Shown: one piece after another, positions 1 to 7,498 of the stretch
Numbering within the stretch: the first letter of the stretch is position 1
Layout of the letters: each line of letters opens with the position of its first letter
Assembly: GCF_021531665.1 (NCBI RefSeq)
Contig: NZ_JADYUH010000002.1
Location: forward strand, 62,001-126,000
DNA length: 64,000 bases
Direction: 5' to 3'
Source: Prevotellamassilia timonensis
GTDB lineage: Bacteria; Bacteroidota; Bacteroidia; Bacteroidales; Bacteroidaceae
Program-made: the position numbers and the translations under genes
The notes under the pieces: generated by a model
Seen by the model: only the letters and a program-made list of their open reading frames with translations
Told to the model about the DNA's origin: nothing
Databases searched by the model: none

Positions 1-111
1 CATCAGTCACATAGCTACGACTATGCTCCTTCTTCGGGTGAAAATCTGACCTCGAAAATGTCATTCAAATCTGACGCAACTTATTATTTTCATATTACTT
101 AGCGGACCGCA
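1..111. repeat. R1 dispersed repeat, copy 1 (cut by window edge)
   Basis: Right-hand part of the 162-bp R1 element, starting inside the central hairpin and ending with ATTACT near position 110. The central arm here reads CTACGACTATG instead of CTACGGCTATG, which breaks one pair of the hairpin. The stretch 112-130 separates it from copy 2, so two R1 copies stand in direct tandem orientation at this edge. Confidence 0.85.
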
Positions 112-130
112 ATAACTTCCAAAGACATTT

Positions 131-292
131 TGTAATTCTCATAAAATAACCTGCATCATCTTTGAAAATCTTTTCGGTCCATATTTCCTCCCTCATCAGT
201 CACCTAGTTACGGCTATGCTCCTTCTTCGGGTGAAAATCTGACCTCGAAAATGTCATTCAAATCTGACGCAACTTATTATTTTCATATTACT
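131..292. repeat. R1 dispersed repeat, copy 2
   Basis: Full-length 162-bp R1 copy. The left end is slightly diverged (TGTAAT instead of AGTAAT) and the central hairpin has changes (CACCTAGTTACGGCTATG). The sequence from 293 to 387 holds no gene; 301-345 contains an A-rich run and the arms AGTGTGG and CCACACTTT, a possible terminator for the minus-strand gene that ends at 388. Confidence 0.88.
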
Positions 293-387
293 TACCGGAC
301 AGCAATGAAAAAGAAAGTGTGGACTACGGATTGCGCAGCCCACACTTTTGGTATGTGTGTGTTAGGGTGTGTCAATCAGAACAAAGG

Positions 388-558
388 TTAGTTTCCGCCG
401 TTCTCCATGTGACGCCAGATGGGAGAGCGAGCAACACTCGCGTCTTCTTTATTACCTTCCGTGTTGTTCAATACCGGAGTGGTGGTGTCGGAAGCGGCAA
501 TCATCACGCCCATTTCGAGGTCAATCAGTTCTGATGCAGGTTTGATATATCTTTTCAT
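388..558 (-). CDS. small Bacteroidales protein, 56 residues
   Basis: Minus-strand gene starting at ATG 556-558 and stopping at TAA 388-390. The product begins MKRYIKPASELIDLE and ends ARSPIWRHMENGGN. Short proteins opening with M-K-K/R-Y-I-x-P are very common in Bacteroides and Prevotella, usually annotated as hypothetical; I chose the start by that family pattern. An in-frame ATG further upstream overlaps the stop of the preceding T9SS gene as ATGA (Met-Ser-Lys-Gln-Gln), so the two genes are probably co-transcribed and perhaps translationally coupled. It has no signal peptide or membrane segment. Function unknown. Confidence 0.6.
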   Translation of the reverse strand: MKRYIKPASELIDLEMGVMIAASDTTTPVLNNTEGNKEDASVARSPIWRHMENGGN

Positions 559-590
559 TGTTTTTATGGTGTTTAAGTTCTGTTGTTTGC

Positions 591-2585
591 TCATTTCACG
601 ATGACTTTGCGTCCGTTGTGGATATAGACGCCTTTGGCAGCGGGGCGATTGATGCGGATGCCGCTGATGGTGTACCATGTTCCGTCTTCCATGCCGCTGA
701 CGTTCACGTTGTCGATGGCGGTGGTGGTGCCGTTGAAGTCGAAGCTGTACTGGCGACCCTGTGCGGAACCTGCGGGTGTGGGGACGATGATGTAGGCGCG
801 GGTGGCTTTCAACTGACTGGTGTTGTCGAGAGGTAGCACGAAGTAGGTGCCGGTGCTGTTGAGGAAATATTGCCTATCGTTTGTTTCTAGTGCGGTCGGA
901 GTGAGGATGCCTTGGAAGGTGTAGTCGCCGCCGTCTGCGGCGGTGACGGTGGTGGTGCAAGTTCCGGCAGGTTCGAGCGTCACGCCGCTGAAGGTTTTAG
1001 GCTTCGTCACGTCAGCGGTCAGATAGAGCAGGTATGCCTTGTTGGCTTCGATGCCACCTTTTTCTTCGGGAGTAAAGTGGAGGGTGGCATCTCCAGCGTT
1101 GGTGGTCACGTTGGAGAGATACTTAGCCACGGCACCGCTACCGTAAGCCTCTTCCAACTGCGTCTGAGTCAGTGCGAAGGGTACGCAGAACGTGTTCCAA
1201 CCGGAATAAACCTTGCGATCCAAAGTGATGGTCTGGTCAGCAAGATTAGAGGCGGGGAGATATTCAGTCAAGTCATCGGTGTCGGAGAAGGAGAAGCTGA
1301 GAGGAACTGTGGTGGCGTAGTTTGAGTAAGTAAGGTCGGAGAAATAGGTGGTGATGCCCCAGATACGTGCGCCTTTGGAAACCTTGAGGTAAACTACTTT
1401 TGATGCACTTGTCGTTTCAATCGTAACAAGGTTGTTAACGATTTCGTCACCTAAGATGGAGCCGATGTTTTTAGAAGAAGTTGTAAAATAACAATCTTCC
1501 GTAACAAGTCCTACTTTGTCTGTTTTGGAGAAAGCATCGTGTTTGCTGATATCTTCTATACCACCTGCATCATTATTTGCGCCTGAAATCTTCAAGTCCA
1601 TTTTGGTAATGTTGCTCGGTGCAGTAATCTTAATGTAAGTACCTTTATCATTTCTTAGTTGAATCCAAGGACGTCCAGCTTGATCTTTATTTCCATTAAT
1701 GGAATATTTTAAATTTGTTCCGGAGTAGGTCTTTTCTGTACCATAAGTCAACTTTCCCAACTTAACAATATCCTCTTCGGTGAGTTCCTCACTTGATTCA
1801 CCAGTTCCGCTTGCAGAAGCAAAGACTGCATAGTAAGTTACGTTGCCGGTCACGGTAGGTGCGTTGGCAGCTTTGGTGAAGAGGGTGGAGGGAGCGGTGG
1901 CAGAAGAAGTTGCAATTTCTGCATCGGTCCATCCCACAAAGGTCCTTCCGGCAATGTCAAAAGGAGCGGTGGGGAGAGTCGTTACAGCACTTCCGTCTGC
2001 AACTTTAGTAGTCGGTGCTCCTTCTGTGTAGTCTGCATCATTCACCTTCCAACTCACAGTGTACTCAAGAGTGGGAGTGGTGGCTTTTTGATAAGTTACA
2101 GAGATGCTTTTTACGTACAATGCAATTGTTGCAGAAGTTTGTGACAACTTTACAATAATCTCTCCCGATTCAGTACCTTCAAATGTGTAATCTGTAGCAG
2201 TTTTAGTTATTGTTTTTTGATTTCCAAAACTCTTTCCATTTACTGTAACATCCAATTTGGCACTTGTACCAGATGCGCCTGATGCATTTACAACAATTTT
2301 TTGAACTACTCCGGTAATCCCCGAAGTGCTTAATCGAAGATAGGATACAGCTTTTTTACCTGTACCATAATGAATACCTCTTGATTTGTCATAATCGCTT
2401 TCCGCTGCATCAGATGTTACAGTCCATTTAACCCTATCGTCCGCAGTGCCGGAACCGCGGCATTGTTGGGTGAATGTAAGCGTGCTTGTTGCTGCTTGTC
2501 CCCACGCCTTGTTTCCTCCGCAGAGGAGTGTCAGCGTCATCAGGCAGAGCGAGAGTAGAAAACGTTTTGTAATGTTGATTTTCAT
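591..2585 (-). CDS. secreted cell-surface protein with T9SS-type C-terminal domain
   Basis: A 664-residue exported protein. Residues 1-29 form a signal peptide with a hydrophobic core (FLLSLCLMTLTLLC) ending near AWGQ. Around residues 175-250 lies a segment of the Listeria-Bacteroides repeat type (VSWKVNDADYTEG, then GRTFVGWTD). The rest is rich in Thr, Ser and Asn, as in beta-sandwich surface proteins. The last ~40 residues (YTISGIRINRPAAKGVYIHNG, then RKVIVK) match the short C-terminal type IX sorting domain common in Prevotella: a turn, GVY, and a basic end. I infer surface anchoring or secretion through T9SS; substrate and activity are unknown. A 56-residue gene follows directly. Confidence 0.8.
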   Translation of the reverse strand: MKINITKRFLLSLCLMTLTLLCGGNKAWGQAATSTLTFTQQCRGSGTADDRVKWTVTSDAAESDYDKSRGIHYGTGKKAVSYLRLSTSGITGVVQKIVVNASGASGTSAKLDVTVNGKSFGNQKTITKTATDYTFEGTESGEIIVKLSQTSATIALYVKSISVTYQKATTPTLEYTVSWKVNDADYTEGAPTTKVADGSAVTTLPTAPFDIAGRTFVGWTDAEIATSSATAPSTLFTKAANAPTVTGNVTYYAVFASASGTGESSEELTEEDIVKLGKLTYGTEKTYSGTNLKYSINGNKDQAGRPWIQLRNDKGTYIKITAPSNITKMDLKISGANNDAGGIEDISKHDAFSKTDKVGLVTEDCYFTTSSKNIGSILGDEIVNNLVTIETTSASKVVYLKVSKGARIWGITTYFSDLTYSNYATTVPLSFSFSDTDDLTEYLPASNLADQTITLDRKVYSGWNTFCVPFALTQTQLEEAYGSGAVAKYLSNVTTNAGDATLHFTPEEKGGIEANKAYLLYLTADVTKPKTFSGVTLEPAGTCTTTVTAADGGDYTFQGILTPTALETNDRQYFLNSTGTYFVLPLDNTSQLKATRAYIIVPTPAGSAQGRQYSFDFNGTTTAIDNVNVSGMEDGTWYTISGIRINRPAAKGVYIHNGRKVIVK

Positions 2586-2660
2586 ATCTATTAGTTTAGA
2601 GTGAATATTTGCTTCTCAAGGAGCGCCGAGCGTGGGGCAGCGACAAATGAAAAAGAATTA

Positions 2661-2822
2661 AGTAATCCTCAAAAAATAACCTGCATCATCTTTGAAAATC
2701 TTTTCGGTTCATATTTCCTCCCTCATCAGTCACATAGCTACGGCTATGCTCCTTCTTCGGGTGAAAATCTGACCTCGAAAATGTCATTCAAATCTGACGC
2801 AACTGATTATTTTCATATTACT
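2661..2822. repeat. R1 dispersed repeat, copy 3
   Basis: Complete 162-bp copy from AGTAATCCTC to ATTACT. It has the intact central hairpin CATAGC-TACG-GCTATG and the outer near-inverted ends (AGTAAT with AAAATAA against the complement of TTATTATTTTCATATTACT). It lies upstream of the genes on both sides, so R1 is not restricted to gene ends. Confidence 0.92.
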
Positions 2823-3171
2823 AAAAATCGTTGAATCGGAGATTTTTGTGCATGAATCTCCCGAAATCTGGTGCAAAATTAGGCAGCGCATTCGTCACGG
2901 CACAAAATATTCTGCGAAAAAGCGGTTAAATTTTTGCGAAACTGCAGGTTTTGACAGGAACTCTTGCCAAAATGTGACATTATTTGTCGCAAGTTGCACA
3001 AAAACAGAAGGTAATGCCCCCTCTTTTTTCCGTGGATGCTGACATGATAAGCCCCCCAAAGCACACGCCTTCCGACGCTCTGCTCAGTCCCTTTTTGAAC
3101 GAAAAAACGGGACTTTTGAATCATTCTGCGGATTCTGTGCGCTCAAAACATCACGGCACGTAAAAAATTAT

Positions 3172-3179
3172 TACTTTTG
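3172..3179 (+). promoter_or_regulatory. Bacteroidota -7 box upstream of the carboxyltransferase gene
   Basis: TACTTTTG fits TAnnTTTG and is followed by CAGCGC, as in the promoter at 54092. No clear -33 TTG stands 19-21 bp upstream. It predicts a leader of about 115 nt before the ATG at 3302. Confidence 0.5.
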
Positions 3180-3301
3180 CAGCGCATTGCGCAGATTGCC
3201 GCTTGTTGAGCAAGGAAATCTCTAAGCAATCAAGAATCAACTCCATCGATTTTGCAGGACACTCCTGAGAAGAATCATTCACAACCTACCTATTATATTA
3301 T

Positions 3302-5083
3302 ATGACAACAGCCAAACGCAAAATCCAGTTCAGTCTGCTCTATCGCGACATGTTCCAGAGCAGCGGAAAATTCCAACCGCGCAAAGACCAGTTGGAGCGC
3401 ATCGCCCCCGTCATCATCAAAATGGGCTGCTTCGCCCGTGTTGAAACCAACGGTGGCGCTTTTGAACAGGTGAACCTCCTATATGGCGAGAACCCCAACC
3501 AGGCAGTGCGCGCCTTCACAAAACCCTTCAACGAAGTGGGCATCAAAACCCACATGCTCGACCGCGGACTCAACGCGCTCCGCATGTTCCCCGTGCCCGC
3601 CGACGTCAGAAAGTTGATGTACAAGGTGAAGCACGCACAGGGCGTTGACATCACCCGCATCTTCTGCGGACTCAACGACGTCAGAAACATCATCCCTTCC
3701 ATCAAGTACGCCCTCGAAGCAGGCATGACGCCCCAAGCCACGCTCTGCATCACCAACTCCCCGATTCACACTGCCGAATACTATGCCGCCATCGCTGACC
3801 AACTCATCGAAGCCGGTGCACCCGAAATCTGTCTCAAAGACATGGCAGGCATCGGACAGCCCGCGATGCTCGGTAAGTTGACGAAGATGATCAAGGATAA
3901 ACACCCCGAGGTCATCATCGAATATCACGGTCACAGCGGTCCCGGTCTCTCCATGGCAAGCATCCTCGAGGTGTGCCGCAACGGCGCCGATGTCATCGAC
4001 ACCGCCATCGAGCCCCTCTCCTGGGGTAAGGTTCACCCCGACGTGATTTCCGTGCAGTCCATGTTGAAACACGCCGGCTTCGACGTGCCCGAAATCAACA
4101 TGGAAGCCTACATGGAAGCCCGCAAACTGACGCAAGAGTTCATCGACGACTTCCTCGGCTATTTCATGAACCCCGCCAACAAACTTATGAGTTCCCTGCT
4201 CCTCGGCTGCGGACTCCCCGGCGGCATGATGGGCTCCATGATGGCAGACCTCACCGGCGTCATGGGCGCCATCAACAACAACCGCACTGCCAAGGGCGAG
4301 GCAGAACTCAGCGAAGACGAACTGCTCGTCAAACTCTTCGACGAAGTTGCATACGTCTGGCCGCGCGTGGGCTATCCTCCCCTCGTCACCCCGTTCTCAC
4401 AGTATGTCAAGAACATCGCGCTGATGAACCTCCTCACCGAGTCCATGGACAAGCCCCGCTACACGATGATGGACAACTCCATCTGGGGCATGATTCTCGG
4501 AAAGAGCGGACGTCTGCCCGGAGAGGTAGCACCCGAAATCAAAGAACTTGCCAAGGAAAAAGGTTTCGAGTTCACGGATGCAGATCCGCAGAGCTACTAT
4601 CCCGACGACCTCGAACGCTTCATCAAGGAGATGGAAGAGAACGGTTGGGAACGTGGCGAAGACGACGAAGAACTCTTTGAGTTTGCCATGCACGAAACAC
4701 AGTATCGTGACTACAAGAGCGGCGCTGCCAAGAAGCGCTTCCTCGCAGACCTCCAGGCTGCCAAAGACAAAGCCGGAGCCAGCGGCATGAGCCTCGAAGA
4801 AGCTGCCGCACTCAAACACGCCAAGGCTGATGCCCTCGTGGCACCCGAAAGCGGCACCGTCCTCTGGGAAATCGGCGGCGACGGCGAATGCGTCAAGAGC
4901 ATCGAACCGTTCATCGGCAAAGAATACAAAGAAGGAGACTTCTTCTGCTACATTGAAAACACCTACGGTCAAATCCTCGAAGTGCCCGCAGCAATGGGTG
5001 GCAAACTCGTGGAAATCAACGCCAAGCAGGGCGCACAAGTCAGCAAAGGCGACGTCGTGGCTTACATTCAGCGTGGCGAATAA
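3302..5083 (+). CDS. oadA: biotin-dependent carboxyltransferase subunit (oxaloacetate decarboxylase alpha / pyruvate carboxylase B type)
   Basis: A 593-residue protein of the HMGL-like carboxyltransferase family. Residues ~10-290 form the TIM barrel: the metal-binding Asp in LLYRDMFQSS, the Lys in EICLKDMAG that is carbamylated in relatives, and the metal His pair in EYHGHSGPG. A conserved PYC_OADA-type helical region follows (~300-470). Residues ~520-593 resemble a biotinyl domain (CYIENTYGQ, then VPAAMGGKLVEINAKQG, then GDVVAYI), but the Ala-Met-Lys-Met biotin site is replaced by Asn-Thr-Tyr-Gly, so no biotin lysine is present. It may act with a separate biotin carrier protein; the exact substrate (oxaloacetate, pyruvate or methylmalonyl-CoA) cannot be fixed from sequence. 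It stands alone, with a promoter at 3172 and a terminator at 5100. Confidence 0.82.
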   Translation: MTTAKRKIQFSLLYRDMFQSSGKFQPRKDQLERIAPVIIKMGCFARVETNGGAFEQVNLLYGENPNQAVRAFTKPFNEVGIKTHMLDRGLNALRMFPVPADVRKLMYKVKHAQGVDITRIFCGLNDVRNIIPSIKYALEAGMTPQATLCITNSPIHTAEYYAAIADQLIEAGAPEICLKDMAGIGQPAMLGKLTKMIKDKHPEVIIEYHGHSGPGLSMASILEVCRNGADVIDTAIEPLSWGKVHPDVISVQSMLKHAGFDVPEINMEAYMEARKLTQEFIDDFLGYFMNPANKLMSSLLLGCGLPGGMMGSMMADLTGVMGAINNNRTAKGEAELSEDELLVKLFDEVAYVWPRVGYPPLVTPFSQYVKNIALMNLLTESMDKPRYTMMDNSIWGMILGKSGRLPGEVAPEIKELAKEKGFEFTDADPQSYYPDDLERFIKEMEENGWERGEDDEELFEFAMHETQYRDYKSGAAKKRFLADLQAAKDKAGASGMSLEEAAALKHAKADALVAPESGTVLWEIGGDGECVKSIEPFIGKEYKEGDFFCYIENTYGQILEVPAAMGGKLVEINAKQGAQVSKGDVVAYIQRGE

Positions 5084-5099
5084 AACCTGAAAACTCCGA

Positions 5100-5148
5100 G
5101 AACACGAACCTGATGGAAGGTTTCTCCGTTGGGTTTGTGTTCTTTTTT
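5100..5148 (+). terminator. intrinsic terminator after the carboxyltransferase gene
   Basis: Arms GAACACGAACC and GGGTTTGTGTTC pair over 11 bp with one G-T pair around a ~20-nt loop and are followed by TTTTTT. It begins 17 nt after the stop codon. Confidence 0.8.
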
Positions 5149-5265
5149 GATACATCTTAAAGGGCGCAATAAACATTCGGAATTAGGAGCGTTCAACGTA
5201 ATGTTCCCCCTCTTTCAGAACAATTTTGATACTTTGGAGCCTAAGTTCCAATCTCAATCTTTTCC

Positions 5266-5676
5266 ATGCAAAAAAAAGAAAATCAACCATCCTATTTGAA
5301 GCGCATCAGCACGGAGCGTGCGGATGAAATCTATGTTCGTCTGTTGCAGAAGCTGACGAGCGAGAGGCGCTATCGTGACCCGAAATGCACTGCGAAACTC
5401 ATGGCAGAGGAACTGGGCACGAACACGCGCTACATCTCCAGTGCCGTGGCACTCGCCACGGGCGGGAACTATTCACAGCTCATCAACAAGTTGCGTGTCC
5501 GCGATGCCTGCAACATGTTGAGCTCCGCATTGTACAAAGAAATGTCGCTGGAGGAAATCGGTTTACTTGCCGGCTATGCCTCCCGTCAAGCATTCTACCT
5601 CGCCTTCTCCCGTTTACATCATTGCACGCCGCGAGCTTATCGGCTTGAGAAGCTGGGTGGTAAAAAGAGCAAGTGA
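5266..5676 (+). CDS. stand-alone AraC-type helix-turn-helix protein
   Basis: A 136-residue protein made almost only of an AraC-family DNA-binding domain. The first helix-turn-helix lies at ~40-75 (TAKLMAEELGTNTRYISSAV) and the second at ~95-130, with the family signature EIGLLAGYASRQAFYLAFSR then HCTPRAYR. Typical AraC regulators are ~250-300 residues with a ligand-binding or receiver part; none is present, so ligand sensing is not expected from this chain alone. The start ATG at 5266 follows a 183-bp gap after the terminator-bearing carboxyltransferase gene. The gap includes GGAATTAGGAGCGTTCAA, which resembles the inner part of R2. Target genes are unknown; the cysteine desulfidase gene downstream is a candidate by position only. 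Confidence 0.82.
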   Translation: MQKKENQPSYLKRISTERADEIYVRLLQKLTSERRYRDPKCTAKLMAEELGTNTRYISSAVALATGGNYSQLINKLRVRDACNMLSSALYKEMSLEEIGLLAGYASRQAFYLAFSRLHHCTPRAYRLEKLGGKKSK

Positions 5677-5984
5677 ACGAATCGCGCCCCCCGTGTCCCT
5701 GCCTCTCAGAACCACAGCCCCCATCTTCTTGTTCCCTCCCCGTCCCTTCTTGACTATAGACTGTTGACCATAAACAGTTGTCTATAGACCGTTGACCATA
5801 GACTGTTGCCCATAGACTATAGACCATAGACTGTTGACTATAGGCTGTTGACCATAGACCGTTGACTGTTGACTATAGACTGTTGCCCGTTGACTGTTGC
5901 CCATTGACTGTTGCCCATTGACTATAGACCGTTGACCATAGACTGTTGACCATAGACCGTTGACTATAGACCGTTGACCATACC
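5677..5984. other. gap before cyuA, mostly heptanucleotide array
   Basis: The first ~70 bp (5677-5748) are pyrimidine-rich with no recognisable element. The rest is the 7-bp tandem array described separately. No Bacteroidota promoter with both boxes is evident. Confidence 0.6.
5749..5982 (+). repeat. 7-bp tandem array ending at the cyuA start codon
   Basis: About 33 consecutive heptamers, mainly GACTGTT, GACCATA, GACTATA, GACCGTT and GCCCATA, in mixed order. The array runs to two bases before the ATG at 5985, so it makes up the whole leader of that gene. Variants alternate in pairs, giving a 14-bp higher-order period. No -33/-7 promoter pair is obvious inside it. Confidence 0.92.
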
Positions 5985-7286
5985 ATGCTTTCAGAAAAAG
6001 AAAAGAAAGAAATCACGGCGCTGGTGCATCGTGAAGTCGTGCCCGCTGTGGGTTGTACCGAGCCCGTTTGCGTCGCACTGGCTGTCACCCGTGCCCGTGA
6101 GCTCTTGGGCTGCGAGCCCGAGCGCATAGACGTACGTCTCAGTGCCAATATCCTCAAAAACGCCATGGGCGTCGGCATTCCCGGTACGGGCATGACGGGT
6201 CTCCCCATCGCCATTGCCCTCGGTGCACTCATCGGTAAGTCCGAACGAGAACTTGAGGTGCTGGCAGACTGCACTGCCCAAGACGTCGAGGCAGGCAAGA
6301 AACTGGTGGAGGCACAGCGCATCCACATCTCCCTAAAGGAAAATGCCCCCGACAAACTCTATGTCGAGGCTGAGTGTAGTGCCGGAGAGTACAGCGGCAT
6401 CGCCGTCCTTGCGCACCAGCATACACATTATATATATATGGAGCAGCGCGGGAAGGTACTCCTTGACCGCCGCGGTGAGTTCAGTGCGGAAGACGCTGCC
6501 GGCGATGCAGCCGAAGAGCCCCTGACGTTGAATCTGAAGAAAGTGTGGGACTATGCCATGACCATGCCCCTCGAGGAAATAAGTTTCATTCTCGAAGCGG
6601 GGCGCATGAACGAAGAAGCCTCCCGCCGGGCACTGAGTGGAAACTATGGCCACACGCTTGGCAAGGCACTCACCCGCCCCCTCGGACGCGGCATCATGGG
6701 CGACAACATCTTCTCCCATATCCTCTCCTCCACCTCCTGTGCCTGCGACGCCAGAATGGCGGGTGCGATGATTCCCGTGATGAGCAACAGCGGCTCCGGC
6801 AACCAAGGCATCTGTGCGACGAACCCCGTCTGCGTCTTTGCCCGTGAGAACCACAACACAGAGGAAGAACTGACCCGCGCTTTGATGCTGTCACACTTGA
6901 CCGCCATCTACATCAAGCAAAACCTCGGTGCGCTCTCTGCCCTTTGCGGTTGTGTCGTGGCTTCCACGGGTTCCAGTTGCGGCATCACCTACCTGATGGG
7001 TGGGGATTATCTTCAGGTGACCTACGCCGTGAAGAACATGATTGCCAACCTCACGGGCATGATTTGCGACGGTGCGAAGCCCAGTTGTGCGTTGAAACTC
7101 ACCTCCGGCGTCAGCACGGCAGTACTTTCCGCTATGCTCGCCATGCAGGGAAACTGCGTGAGCAGCGTGGAAGGCATCATTGACGAAGACGTGGACCGCA
7201 GCATCCGCAACCTCGTCAGCATCGGTGCTGATGCGATGAATGAGACTGACCGGTGTGTGTTGGATATAATGACCCATAAGGGGTGA
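5985..7286 (+). CDS. cyuA: L-cysteine desulfidase / UPF0597 family Fe-S lyase
   Basis: A 433-residue protein of the serine dehydratase-alpha-like UPF0597 family (E. coli YhaM/CyuA). The opening EITALVHREVVPAVGCTEPVC is a family hallmark; its Cys, with those in SSTSCACDA and CVVASTGSSCG, are likely ligands of an iron-sulfur cluster. Other conserved blocks are NSGSGNQGI and the Gly-rich AMGVGIPGTGMTG. The characterised activity is breakdown of L-cysteine to pyruvate, ammonia and hydrogen sulfide in the cytoplasm; D-amino-acid or serine substrates are possible for this copy. Length is normal. The leader is made entirely of a 7-bp tandem array, an unusual setting for expression control. An AraC-type regulator lies upstream on the same strand. 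Confidence 0.85.
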   Translation: MLSEKEKKEITALVHREVVPAVGCTEPVCVALAVTRARELLGCEPERIDVRLSANILKNAMGVGIPGTGMTGLPIAIALGALIGKSERELEVLADCTAQDVEAGKKLVEAQRIHISLKENAPDKLYVEAECSAGEYSGIAVLAHQHTHYIYMEQRGKVLLDRRGEFSAEDAAGDAAEEPLTLNLKKVWDYAMTMPLEEISFILEAGRMNEEASRRALSGNYGHTLGKALTRPLGRGIMGDNIFSHILSSTSCACDARMAGAMIPVMSNSGSGNQGICATNPVCVFARENHNTEEELTRALMLSHLTAIYIKQNLGALSALCGCVVASTGSSCGITYLMGGDYLQVTYAVKNMIANLTGMICDGAKPSCALKLTSGVSTAVLSAMLAMQGNCVSSVEGIIDEDVDRSIRNLVSIGADAMNETDRCVLDIMTHKG

Positions 7287-7306
7287 AGGGGCGTGATAAT
7301 GGTCAA

Positions 7307-7405
7307 TCTGCTTCGTTGCCTTCGCCCTCACCCTCGGCGCCTTGCATCTCAACCATTCTGACGCTCCTTCTTCGGGGCGTGATGAAAACCAATCTGCTTC
7401 GTTGC
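7307..7405. repeat. short direct repeat and R1-like relic
   Basis: CAATCTGCTTCGTTGCC occurs twice, near 7303 and 7391. Between the copies, CGCTCCTTCTTCGGGGCGTGATGAAAA resembles the right half of R1, cut here by small changes. A related mosaic (TTCGTTGCCATCGG, then CTTGCATC and CATTCAGACGC) stands at 21977-22063, so this is probably an old, decayed dispersed repeat. Confidence 0.5.
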
Positions 7406-7498
7406 CATCGGCTTCGGGCAATCCCCCGCCAATCCCCCGTTCCCGTCGCATAAGCGGCGGGCAAACCAAAGTCTTTAACCCTCTCATTTTTTCCCTTT

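Larger units (their letters stand above)
2586..3301. other. intergenic region between divergent genes
   Basis: This 716-bp gap lies upstream of both flanking genes. It contains R1 copy 3 (2661-2822) and the promoter of the carboxyltransferase gene (3172-3179). The part from 2823 to 3160 has no recognisable gene; the short open frames here have no start context or family resemblance. Confidence 0.7.

Noticed and set aside
5151-5215. Possible eighth R2 remnant (GGAATTAGGAGCGTTCAA)
   Set aside because: Only about 18 bases match the R2 interior and no end is present; too short to call.
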